Shown here: piece after piece, positions 8,781-18,293 of the stretch
How positions within the stretch are numbered: the first letter of the stretch is position 1
Layout of the letters: every line of letters begins with the position of its first letter
Origin: Pleurotus ostreatus/Saccharomyces cerevisiae fusant
Taxonomy: Eukaryota > Opisthokonta
Assembly (NCBI GenBank): GCA_024196135.1
Contig: JAMQCK010000154.1
Coordinates: 1-48,161, forward strand
DNA length: 48,161 bases
Direction: 5' to 3'
Notes under the pieces: model-generated
Told to the model about the DNA's origin: nothing
The model's input: only the letters and a program-made list of their open reading frames with translations
The model's database searches: none
Translations under genes and position numbers: made by a program

Positions 8781-11700
8781 CTACCGCGATGGCTCGCGCT
8801 GCTCGTCTTCGACTCGTAATCTAAAGCGATAGAACATACTCATCTCCGCATACAGGATGTGTGTAGAACATTGGGGGAACTCGTGCCCCGGTGCCTTCAC
8901 CACAAATCGGACTCGGCACCCAGCCTGCATTTCCCGTCTCCATCGCCGTATCGTACTCTGCGAAGCGTTTAGATTGAAGGTGTATGACCAAAATGCTTCC
9001 TTCAACGGCTTGTCGTGGATGAAGAGCTCGAGCGGGGGAACAGCGCCGTTTTCTGCCAGGCAAATCTCGAAGCGGAAATATGAGAATGGCGGGGTTGGTT
9101 TGTGTTGATTATATTGAAACAATTCATCGAAACTCTCGAAAGGGGACCCTGTGTGGTGGTCAGCACAAGAAGCCGCGACGGCCCTAGCGGGCGGCAGATA
9201 TGGATACCTTCGTCATATGAGCGAGTGATTATTGACATCGCACGCAAAGCGCCGTCGTGGATCGGAGTTTCCATGTACATACACTCATCTTCGACAGCGA
9301 TAGTATCGCGTCGAGACGTCGACACACCCACCCAGAACTCTCCCAAATCAAGTATGTCTAGGCAGACACTTGGAGGAAGCCCAAGCTCGGATAGGACACG
9401 ATAGACGCGATGAATATATTCGTAGGATATTTTGGGTTTTAGATCGAAGGATGAGCAGATGGATTGATACCACCGCTTCTGAGTAGCCCATGCGAGATCT
9501 TCGCGAGAAACACTGAGAGGCCATGTTGCGGCACCACGGTCCAAAAGGAGCTGGGCCATTGCAGACCGACGGTGATGAAGGGCAATCTCTAGCGGAAAAT
9601 GACCTTCGGGAGAGACCAGATCCACGTCAGAGCCTGCATCAAGGAGCATCAAGGCGCTGCCTAGCATTCCCCCTCTCACGGCGCTGAAGAGAATATGCTC
9701 TCCGTCATTTCCCACATCATCACGTCGAAAGCCAAGATGAAGCACACGACGGAGGATGCCGACTTCGCCTCGAAGGCACAACATATGTGCAGCTTCGATA
9801 TGTGTGGTGACATCCGCGCCGTAGTCGAGCAGATTGTGTATAATCTGACGAAAAGGGGATTTAGGCATACCCCACATCGTAAGCCGTTCAACCGCATGGT
9901 GGAAAGGAGTGAAGACATGGCTCCCTTCGACATCAGCGCCCATCTTCAGCAAGGTGGAAACAACATTCGGGACACCAAGCTTCGCGGCTGCTTCTAGAGG
10001 ACAACCGTACACATTGTCGTAACCAGTGAGGGAGATAGTGGTATGCCACTCAGGATGTTCAAGCAGCATGTGTTTGACGAGCCAATCCAGTCCAGTGCGT
10101 GCCGCGTAGACCCAAGGAAGGTGGGGATTAATCCGGTCCAGGCGTGCATCGGCTTCTTCGACTTGGCGTAGCGCTTGACGATGTTTCTCTGCGTGCCGGC
10201 CACACAGGAGCATCATGACGCCCCTATAGAGAGATTCGTCGTAGGCCTTTACATGGCTGACGTGATAAGTCCATTCTTGTGCGACGTACGCATGGAAGGG
10301 GAACTCGCGTGACCGCTCACAACAATCGTGCCAGGTATCACAAGCACCGTTGTCGAAGGCGTCGAGGAGGGCGTAGGTGACGCAGCGAAGGGCGAGTTCT
10401 CGGTGCAGAGCAACAACGACCTCGGCGCAAGATGGCATCTCCGGAGAGACAAGCCATGTCGTGCTGGTGAGATATTCCTACCGGGGCATGATCAGTAGGG
10501 GAAGACGCTGCAATTAGAAAGAAACTGACCTTGACAGTAGAATGTGATAGCCCGACGACGCCAGACTTTTCCTCGAAGTAGACAAGTGAACCGCAGATAT
10601 CAACTACGAAGTGCGGATCGAAAGGAGAGTATTTGCCCAGCTCTCGCTCGCCAACCTCGATCAACAGGGCATTATTGAGCTCTCTCAGGGTCAATAACCT
10701 TGGCGAACCGACAAGCCATTGAAGCGCACGTTGTATGATGCGGCGATCGTAGGGGTCGAGTCTGTCTACTTCTTCCAGCATACGCTCGTACGTCTCATTC
10801 AATGACCTCGGGAGATGACGTAGCGTGTTCTTCACTGCAGCAAAAGATTGACACTTCCGTAAAGTCTCGAGTTGGCACTGAGCCCATCGGAACCTGCGCA
10901 GTGTCAGAATAAGCGATCATGTACTAGACAGGGCTCGCTTACATGCAGTTTGGATTGGACAGAAGTTGAGCGGAGATATCGTACTTGAGATCATCCGGGA
11001 AGCGCCTGAAATGTGTACTTCGCGAAAGGTGGTTGATGATATAGTGCTCAATATCCTCCTCGATCGCGTCATGCTGATCCATAAGGCAGACGCGGAAGTC
11101 TTCCATCCCCAGGAGCTCGGTGATGCGATACTCGGAGCGACTGGTGACGAGGACATGCACGCCATCGAAGGCAGAAAGGGCACGAAGTTTTGCCAATACG
11201 CTCGAGGGGTCGAGGCATTCATCTAGAGCGTCGACGACATACAAATCGCCCCGACCATGGATCGAGGAACGCGCGAGAAGCGCCATGATCTCCTCGCTGG
11301 TGAGGTGCTCCTTTCTGTCTCGGGCTCGACGGCTGAGGTCGCGCAGCTCGTCGATTCCGGGTGGCAAGTACCGCACCGCCTGAGCCAGGATGGTACGAAG
11401 GATACGCACAACATCGACGCTGGCGGGCTCTCGGAAGTCACAGTAATGATAGTTGATGGTAGGATGCGAGCCGCAGCGTACATGGTCGATGACCGAGGAT
11501 CTGCTGGCGCGTGAGATGGAATGAATGCCATGCGGAGGGACGAGACGTACGCTAGCGTAGTCTTTCCAAACCCGGCTGCGTATTATCGATGAGTCAGACG
11601 TATAGATACGAGAGTGCAAGACACGCACGGGTACCGTGTATCATGAGCAGACCGTGGTCTGCCTCCATCCACTGTAGGTACGTAGGATGTTTGAACAGCC

Positions 11701-12443
11701 AGGCGCACGTCCCCTCCTGACGGGATTCCGCCACCGTCGCGTGCTTCAGGCCGTTGTCGACTGGGTCAAGCCACTTGACGATATCTTCCTTCATCTTTTC
11801 TGTGGTCGGACGGTGATTAGACCGAGTAAAAGCGGGCGAAGGTTGCGTCTCACCATGCTCGCGCTCCTGCTCTTCGAGCTCACGACGCTTCTCCCTGACC
11901 TCTGCCTCCCTCCGTAAGCGTATCTGCTCTTCCGAGATCGAGGCCACGGTACTCGCGACCTTTGCGAGGCGCTCGCTACGAGCACAGAATCAGCACGGCC
12001 TCACGAGCGACATACAAACCGTACCTCGTAAGCAGCGAGTAGACCATAATGAAGTGGATTCTGTAGTGCCCGATCTTCTGCAGCAAGTCCTTCATCTTCT
12101 CCTCGCGCAGCGGCCACAGGAGCTTGTCGCGCAGGCGCATCTTCTTCGAATCTTCGTTAAGCTCCCCTATGAGTTCCCGCAGCGTCGCCATGTACAGCGC
12201 GATCGAGCCGCCATCGTCCAGCAGCACACGCAGGTTCTCCGAGAGCGCATTACAACCCGGAGTGCCGTCGCCCGCGCTGAGATGGCTCTTGATGTTGTCG
12301 AGGACGCATTGTATCGCCGTCAGTTGGGAAGCGAGACGCGTGCGCTCGGCGTCGGCGTCCTTCACGGAGCTGGCGTACTTCTTGAGTGACTGCAGGATCT
12401 TCCCGGTCAGTTGGGCGACAGCAATGATCGTCCCGGGATCCAT
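8781..12443 (-). CDS. NACHT-ankyrin STAND protein (fungal NLR)
   Basis: Seven exons join in phase: 12025-12443, 11629-11975, 11551-11575, 10943-11500, 10530-10893, 9208-10477 and 8781-9148, giving about 1,116 residues. The start MDPGTIIAVAQLTGKIL has a good context (accATGg). Residues 1-130 form a helical domain like those at the N-terminus of fungal STAND proteins. A charged helix follows, then NACHT: Walker A HGTPGFGKTTL (about 254-264), Walker B LYVVDALDEC (about 350-359), and VLVTSRSEYRI. A winged-helix-like part ends at HSTVKEYLTS. Ankyrin-type repeats span about 695-900 (PLEAAAKLGVPNVVSTLLK, FPLEIALHHRRSAMAQLLL). The last 200 residues are unrecognised. Walker A is encoded almost alone by the 25-nt exon. 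The exon 4 acceptor is a tandem CAG-CAG, giving or removing one residue. Fungal NLRs act in non-self recognition and programmed death; that role here is inference. Confidence 0.92.
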
Positions 12444-13663
12444 GGTGGGTGTCAACAGCAGATGAGGTGCAGACGCGAGGCTGCGCGGCGTCGATGTCCC
12501 ACGGTACAGCTTAACCTGCGGAAGATCAGATACGCGCCGGACACACTCGGCGCGTTCACGAGACTGGCGTGGCCATCGATTACGTCTGAGCTCGCTGTTG
12601 ATTAGGCCTGCTATCGACAGTGCCATACCCTCTGCGTCGTACACGTCCGCACGGATGAGTTCTGCTGCACGCTACGGACCCCCCGAGTAAGCACTAGGAG
12701 CACTCTAGTACGTATGGTAATCAGCAGCCGAAGATGCGGGGACAAGGGACTGACCATAGCCAGCTCTCGCAGGTTTATCGCGGACATGTTGACCAGTAGC
12801 GCACAACATTGACGATATCAGGCTGTCGCCGCATCGTATAGATCCTCGATGAAGACAAAGCGCAACCCCTCCTCCCGCTCGTGGGCTTTGCTGACCGCAA
12901 CACCCAGTCGTAGGGAGCGCCACAGCATGCAAAGCCGCGTCGGTACGGGACGGCGCAGGGCGGAATGTGATCTTCGAGGTTGATCAGGGTTTGCGCCGGA
13001 TTTCACGTGAAGGATATGCACCTGCGTTTGGGCAACGACGAACCATTAGCCGACCTCCCTTCGATAAAGTGATTCAGCGGCGGATATAAGTCGAAGACAA
13101 CAGACGTCGCGTTATACGGCGGCGACTGGTGGTAGTTCGGACGTTTCAGCAAGTGAAGGGGGCGAGAACGTGCCAGCGAATGAAGGGGGCGAGAGAGCGT
13201 CCGACAGTAGAGACAATCGCGGCCGGTCTTGAGCTGGAACTTGACATGTTCGACGCGCATGTGGGAGGTAATACTCATGCTAACTTCGAGGAAGTAAGCA
13301 CAAAAGCGACGACGTGGACGGAACGAGCACCCATCGACTTCAACAGCACCTAGTCAGCAACGGCGCTCCCCTGAGATCGTCCCGGCGTCCGAGACCCGCT
13401 TACGACCGACACCTGCAGAGTCAGCTCTCGCTGGTCCTCGGCGGCACAGCAATGGAAACAGCGCGCGTACCGGAGTCCGTGCGCGCGTTGGACTATATAA
13501 GCGGGCGGGCCCTGGGGAACGGCTTTGCCATGTTGAGGCCGCCGTTTCGAGCTCGACGTGTGCGCCTCCGAAAGAAGAGGGTCGCGTCGCGGTTTGGAGA
13601 CAAGAGGAAGGACTGGGTCGCGTGGGACGAGAAGCAGGTACGGCAGGGAGAGGAAGAGAGATA
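12444..13663. other. No confirmed gene; one coding-like minus-strand exon
   Basis: Upstream of the NLR. On the minus strand about 13021-12817 reads like a terminal exon (WRSLRLGVAVSKAHEREEGL, then FVFIEDLYDAATA, stop), preceded by a usable acceptor (aacgcag). I could not attach an upstream exon in phase, so it may be a gene remnant. A tatataa motif lies at 13494-13500 but no gene start is placed correctly for it. A 27-bp duplication (gaagggggcgaga) occurs near 13157-13200. Confidence 0.4.
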
Positions 13664-14167
13664 TTATTGCATCGCTACCGAAGGTACATCATACTCCGAG
13701 CTATGGAAGACCTGTATGTCGCTCGTGAATCCTTCGAGAGGGTCTCCCTGATGCTGCATGAGCTGGGGATGCGGGATAGGAGATAGAGGTACGCACCTGG
13801 CTCAGCTACATTGACGTTCGTGAACTCTATCGTCCCTCCCCCCTCCACACACGGCGTTGCCTCGCGCGGGAGGTTTACGCTGATTGGCGAAATCGTACGC
13901 ATTGTTCGCGCGTACTTGGTTGAGCATCGAATCAGGCGCGGCATGTTCAGCGGTGGCTCGCTTCGACATGAGGGACTGACGGACTCTTCGACGGATGCAG
14001 ACCCAGCATACGCAGCTAAGGGGACGCGTTAGCAAAGGCATGAGCCATGCATAGTTGGGGACGCACCTAGCAGCCATGCTAAGCCTTCAGCATGAAGAGA
14101 CCTGTCAGGAGCTCGCGTAAAGATCACGCTCGATGGGGAGAGGGAGCACAAGAGACGTCGTGATCAT
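13664..14167 (-). CDS. Small protein of unknown function
   Basis: Four exons, 14157-14167, 14067-14101, 13797-14015 and 13664-13743, join in phase to 114 residues starting MITTSLHAEGLAWLLAAYAG. The introns (55, 51 and 53 nt) have normal branch points (ctgac, gctaac) except that the last acceptor is ggag, a weak choice needed for phase. The first 22 residues are mildly hydrophobic and could be a signal peptide, but without a clean cleavage site. The rest includes CVEGGGTIEFTNVNVAEP and ends SSEYDVPSVAMQ. I recognise no family. It lies between the NLR and a tRNA. The model rests on phase agreement alone. Confidence 0.4.
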
Positions 14168-14435
14168 CAAGAGCGTCGAGGCAGAGACTACGCACTGCGA
14201 AAGGACAGGATGGTGGTCAGGATCAAGTCAGGACCGATCGCTGTTCGACCCGGACCGAGTGCGCGCATTGCGGTCAGGCAGCCATAAGCCTCGTTCGCCG
14301 CGTCAAATTGCTGCTGCGCTCTCGTCGTAGCAGCTTCTAGGTGCTAGTTACTACAAGTAACATGGCAGAACAGTAGATGTCGAAGGTCCAATGTGCTTAG
14401 CAGCTCCCAATGTCCAGACACCGATGCACAGACAT

Positions 14436-14513
14436 GGCCGCCTGGCGTAATGGCAACGCGTCTGACTACGATCCGGTAATCAGGAGATTGCAGGTTCGAC
14501 CCCTGCGGTGGTC
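14436..14513 (+). tRNA. tRNA-Arg(ACG) with a 7-nt intron
   Basis: Acceptor GGCCGCC/GGTGGTC, D stem GCGT/ACGC, anticodon stem TCTGA/TCAGG, loop CTACGA-A with anticodon ACG, and T arm GCAGG-TTCGACC-CCTGC. The 7-nt intron tccggta (14472-14478) sits after position 37, the canonical place. Exon bases equal those of the other three copies. A T5 terminator follows within five bases. Around it (14168-14435 and 14523-14801) I see no gene. Confidence 0.95.
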
Positions 14514-14517
14514 ATTA

Positions 14518-14522
14518 TTTTT
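14518..14522 (+). terminator. Polymerase III T5 terminator
   Basis: Five T's start five bases after the tRNA-Arg 3' end, with a second T5 run a few bases further. Confidence 0.75.
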
Positions 14523-14801
14523 CGCTTTTTGCGCCAATCTGGATACGCTCGCGTCTATGTACCGCATGGCATGAACCTTCGAGCGTTTAAACTATGCGTT
14601 CATGGTCACTGCAGCAGCTTCTGGAGGGTCAGTATGACACCGACACCATTGGTCTTGCGTCCGAAGAGTATCACTTCAACTAGCGATCTGGAGCACCATT
14701 CGGATCCATGTAGATGATAGCATTCAGGGCATTCACAGCGGAGAGATGCATTGTATATAGTCATGACTTCTTCTACCACATAATAGTCGTCCATAGCCCT
14801 C

Positions 14802-15913
14802 CTACGCGCAAGTCTCGTCTTCAAGGTCCCAAGCGCCATAGACTCGTTGGCCTTCCTATTAGTGGCAGTGTAAGCGACAGCGCGGGACAGAACACACGCC
14901 AGAGCGCAGGACGAGAAGCATACACGCAAGGTCAACGATACTGACCTGATGGTAGCAGCGCATCGCGCCCGTGAACTTGGTGCCATGTACGATGGCGGGT
15001 GTCCGGCGGCACATGTCGCGCCAAGCGCCGGCGTCGAGATGACCATAGAGGGTAGCTTCGTAGGTCTGTTCACGATCCATGTCAGCGTAAAGCAGGGAAG
15101 AATAAGTTGAGATCTCACACGCAAGCCTGACGCCTCCGCCGTGCAGCCCTAGAAGACGCCGTCGGTAAGTGTAGAAAAAGACTATCGCCAAAGCGCACCT
15201 TGTCGTCCATCCAACCCCAACTGCTGATACACTCAGGCTCGTTGAAATCGACGATCCAGTGCCCCGTCACGTCCCTCGTGTTCTGCACCAGCCAGCCAAT
15301 CAGCGAACTGTTTCGCAAAACACCCAACGTTACGCACCTTCTTCAGATCGCACCACTTCGGCTTCTCCAAAATCTTGCCCATCACCTCCACCTCCGGCGC
15401 GTCGCTCATGCAGATCTTGTGCCACTCCTCGTCGAGGGGGTAGATGTTCAGCTTCGCCGAGTATACCCGCGAGCTGTACCCCAGGCATTCCGACTCCGGT
15501 GTCAGCGGCATATCCCAGAAGACCTCGTACTTGGGCGCCTCGGGCTCGGGCTTCGGCGCCTCGGGCGCGGGATGGACGGGCTCGTGGCTGCGGCGCGGAG
15601 GGTCCGGATGGTGCGGCGTTCGCTCGTTGACAGCGAAGCGACTGCAGCAAAAGAGCGAGGCCGATGCGAGAAAGAGCACGATGTTCACGTAGAAGCACAA
15701 CTGGCTGCGAGATCGGCCGCTGGCGCCATGCTTTGCGCCGTAGAGCGGGGACGTCTCGGTCGCGGTGGTGGGAAGCATCGGCGGCGGCGCCTGGTAGGGC
15801 GAGTGGACCGCTTGAGAGGGCGAGTGGGGCACTTGGTAGGACGAGTGGGGCGGTTGGTAGGGCGAGTTCGGCGTGGTGCGATACGACGGGGGCGGTGAGC
15901 TGAGGCGCAGCAT
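14802..15913 (-). CDS. Single-pass membrane protein with conserved Cys/Trp C-terminal domain
   Basis: Five exons, 15338-15913, 15199-15282, 15119-15148, 14946-15065 and 14802-14855, all in phase 0, give 287 residues. The N-terminus (1-60) is Pro/Ser/Tyr-rich with repeated SPYQ/HSSYQ motifs, probably disordered and cytosolic. Residues about 72-92 (LCFYVNIVLFLASASLF) form one membrane segment. A Pro/Glu linker follows, then a domain with spaced Cys and Trp: WCDLKK, GHWIVDF, ISSWGWMDDKGCTA, WRDMCRRTPA, and the end YGAWDLEDETCA. This C-terminal pattern (W..DKGC, MC..TPA, G.WD..D..C) is, as I recall, a recurrent uncharacterised domain of mushroom-forming fungi. Six cysteines suggest disulfides on the outer side. 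The function is unknown. Confidence 0.88.
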
Positions 15914-16558
15914 CGTCAGTATCAACCGTCGAGACTCGAAGGGGCTGGACTTACAACAACAGCGAGGAGGGCGGCGGGGATCGATGAGGGTGGCTCATGG
16001 AGGAGGGAAGCAGGGAGCGGCTATAGCGTGGAACCTACTAGCCCGTCGCCGACGCGTGGCGTCGCCGCAGTGGCCTTGACTCGGGATAACGTTAGTCGAA
16101 GGTCAGCTGTCAAGTCCAGAGCGCCTGCGTACTAGGATTTGGAAGCGCGTCAGGATAGTCGACGGAAGACCGGAAATGGCACTGGGTAGCAGAGGATACC
16201 GGGGCAGCAGGCGCAGGAAAAGGTCACAAGGATTGCCGACCTCTGTTACTTGGACTGATTCAGAGTAGCCATTGAAGTCGGACGCCTGGGCGCCGTTCAG
16301 CGCGCCGATTTGTCAGCCTCAGCCTTGTAGCATGACGAGAAGCTTCTCTTCTTAAGGACAGATTGGGGTAAGGAAGCACCTGGGCGTAAGAGAAAGACGA
16401 GACGAGACGCGCACGGTGATGGAGGTCAAAAGAACAATGGCCGAAATCGTGACGTGACTGCGTGATGGCCCGCGTGCACGGCCCGGCTCTCCTTGATCTC
16501 GCGCTACCATGACGGCGCCTAACAACTCCCTCTATACCGTCACCCGTACTCTACAATC
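15914..16558. other. Intergenic, nothing recognised
   Basis: This lies between divergently transcribed genes and presumably holds both promoters. I see no repeat or clear TATA box. The 40 bp before 16559 (cggcgcctaacaactccctc) resemble the equivalent stretch before 17621, so the promoter was duplicated with the downstream gene. Confidence 0.5.
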
Positions 16559-17410
16559 ATGTTGAGGGGCGTGAAGCGTGGAGTCAGTCACAACTACCTG
16601 AATCACCATCGCGGTCGAGCCTGACCACTTTCTAGATGCCGCTCTTTGAAGAGCAGGAGATGGCCGAGGACATGTATCGCCGTCTCAGCAACCTCAGCTC
16701 AGACTGCCTTTGGGTAGTTCGCTATCTTGCGGGTGCCTATCCAGAGAACAGACTGTGTCCCCGAGGACGGGAGGAAATGCACCGCGTCCACGCATACTCC
16801 GAACTTGTAGTCGATGCGCTCGCGGCTTACTACGAAATCTTGTGCACCGTCGTCAAAGCCATCCGATGTGACCCAGCATCATTCGACTCGCTCTGCGCTA
16901 ACTTGATCACCCGCTACGATGCCCTACAGCGTAGCCTGGATCGCACAATTACCTCCGGCGCGCAGCTGCTGGACACACTGGCGGACTTCAAGCAGTACGT
17001 CGTCGGCAAGTTTTCCTATCCGCCCTTCACCCATTTTGTGGTCATGAATATCCTGGGTCCGAGCTGGACGCCCAGGGAGAAGGCCTTCTCTATCGTTCCT
17101 CCTAAAATTCAGGAGATGTCGGAAGAGGTTGAGGTGGGCGTGGCTTTAGCTGCTCGGCTCAGAGTATCCGTCTCGGGCCTACGAGAACAACTCTCAATCA
17201 CGAAGCTTAGGGAGGCCAGGAGTCTTGATGAGGAGGCTCGCCATAAGCTTGCAGTGCTAGTTGACGACGCTGCATATGCCCTTTGCTCGTGCACCTCTAG
17301 CGCGCGGAATGCAGCAAGGCGCATCGGAGATTTCGTTTCGCTGTCCACCTACGTGAGTATGATGTAGTTCTCGTTGCTGCAGTTACGAGTGCTAACTACG
17401 ACAACAGTGA
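16559..17410 (+). CDS. Unknown helical protein, tandem paralogue 1
   Basis: Exons 16559-16582, 16636-17352 and 17408-17410 give 247 residues. Exon 1 encodes only MLRGVKRG and the last exon only the stop codon TGA. Exon 2 begins MPLFEEQEMAEDMYRRLS and is largely predicted helix (DALAAYYEILCTVVKAI, TLADFKQYVVGKF, EVEVGVALAARLRVS). No membrane segment, signal or known domain is seen. A same-strand paralogue follows 210 bp downstream with the identical three-exon design, including the stop-only last exon. That parallel supports both models and the eight-residue start exon. The genes are about 4 kb from the NLR, but nothing in the sequence links them. Confidence 0.75.
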
Positions 17411-17620
17411 ACCGATTCTTTAACTCCCTCTGACGCTGTATGGGTAGCGCACCCGATGAGTCTCTCACTGGTGATCATGTAGAGTCTGGATGATTTTCTT
17501 TGTACAAAGTTTAGAATCTCTATACAATAAATGCACACGCCAGTTGTTCTCCATCACGTGGCCGTGAAACCAACAACGGCGCTAATGTGCGGCGCTTAAA
17601 TCCCTCTCATCCCGTCCATC

Positions 17621-18293
17621 ATGCCAAAAGGCGTACGGCCTGGGGTAACCGAGTCTCGCGCGCTGTTCAGTCACTTCAATGCTGACCACCCTACAGATGC
17701 CTCTCTATCCAGAGCAGGAGATGGCCGGTGAGATGTGCGGCAAGATCAATCGCATCGACTTCGCCTGCCATTGGGTAGACCACTTTCTCGCTGGCGCATA
17801 TCCTGACAACAAACTATGCTCACGAGGTCAGGAGGAGATGCGCCGTCTTCACGCATATGCCAATCTGATAGTCGATGCGCTTGCGGCTTTCCACGACGTC
17901 TTGAGCACTGTCGTAGACGCCATCCTCTGCGAGCCTGATTTATTCGACGCCTCTAGCACCAACCTCATCACCCAATACGATGCTTTGCAAAGCAACTTAG
18001 AGCGTATCATCACTTCGGGTGGGCGGCTGCTCGATTCGCTGCCGGACTTCAAGCAATACGTCCTCGACAACTTCTGTTATGCCTCGATGGCCAAGCTTAA
18101 AGAGGCGAGGGAGCTCGATGCGGAGGCGCGACACGCGCTGGGGATGTTGGTCGACGACGCTGCATTCGCCGTCTACTCGTACAGCACTAGTGCGCGCGAA
18201 ACAGCAGCACGTATAGGGGAATACGTGCCCCCCTATGACACGGTATGGATCTTTGCTTGCGACGAGGAAGAGCGCTGACGAGGAGTGCAGTGA
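17621..18293 (+). CDS. Unknown helical protein, tandem paralogue 2 (shortened)
   Basis: Exons 17621-17644 (MPKGVRPG), 17697-18242 and 18291-18293 (TGA only) give 190 residues. It aligns along its length with the preceding gene: MPLYPEQEMAGEM matches MPLFEEQEMAEDM, LPDFKQYVLDNFCY matches LADFKQYVVGKFSY, and LVDDAAFAVYSYSTSAR matches LVDDAAYALCSCTSSAR. It lacks about 57 residues present in paralogue 1 between FSYPPF and LSITKL. The loss is a multiple of three, so the frame is kept. A nearby aataaa-like motif at 17525-17532 may serve paralogue 1's 3' end. The function is unknown. Confidence 0.75.

Noticed and set aside
14606..14801. Coding-like end (NALNAIIYMDPNGAPDR, stop) below the single-pass membrane protein gene
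   Set aside because: The upstream gene ends naturally at a conserved WDLEDETCA terminus, and no acceptor joins this tract in phase, so it is treated as 3' flank.
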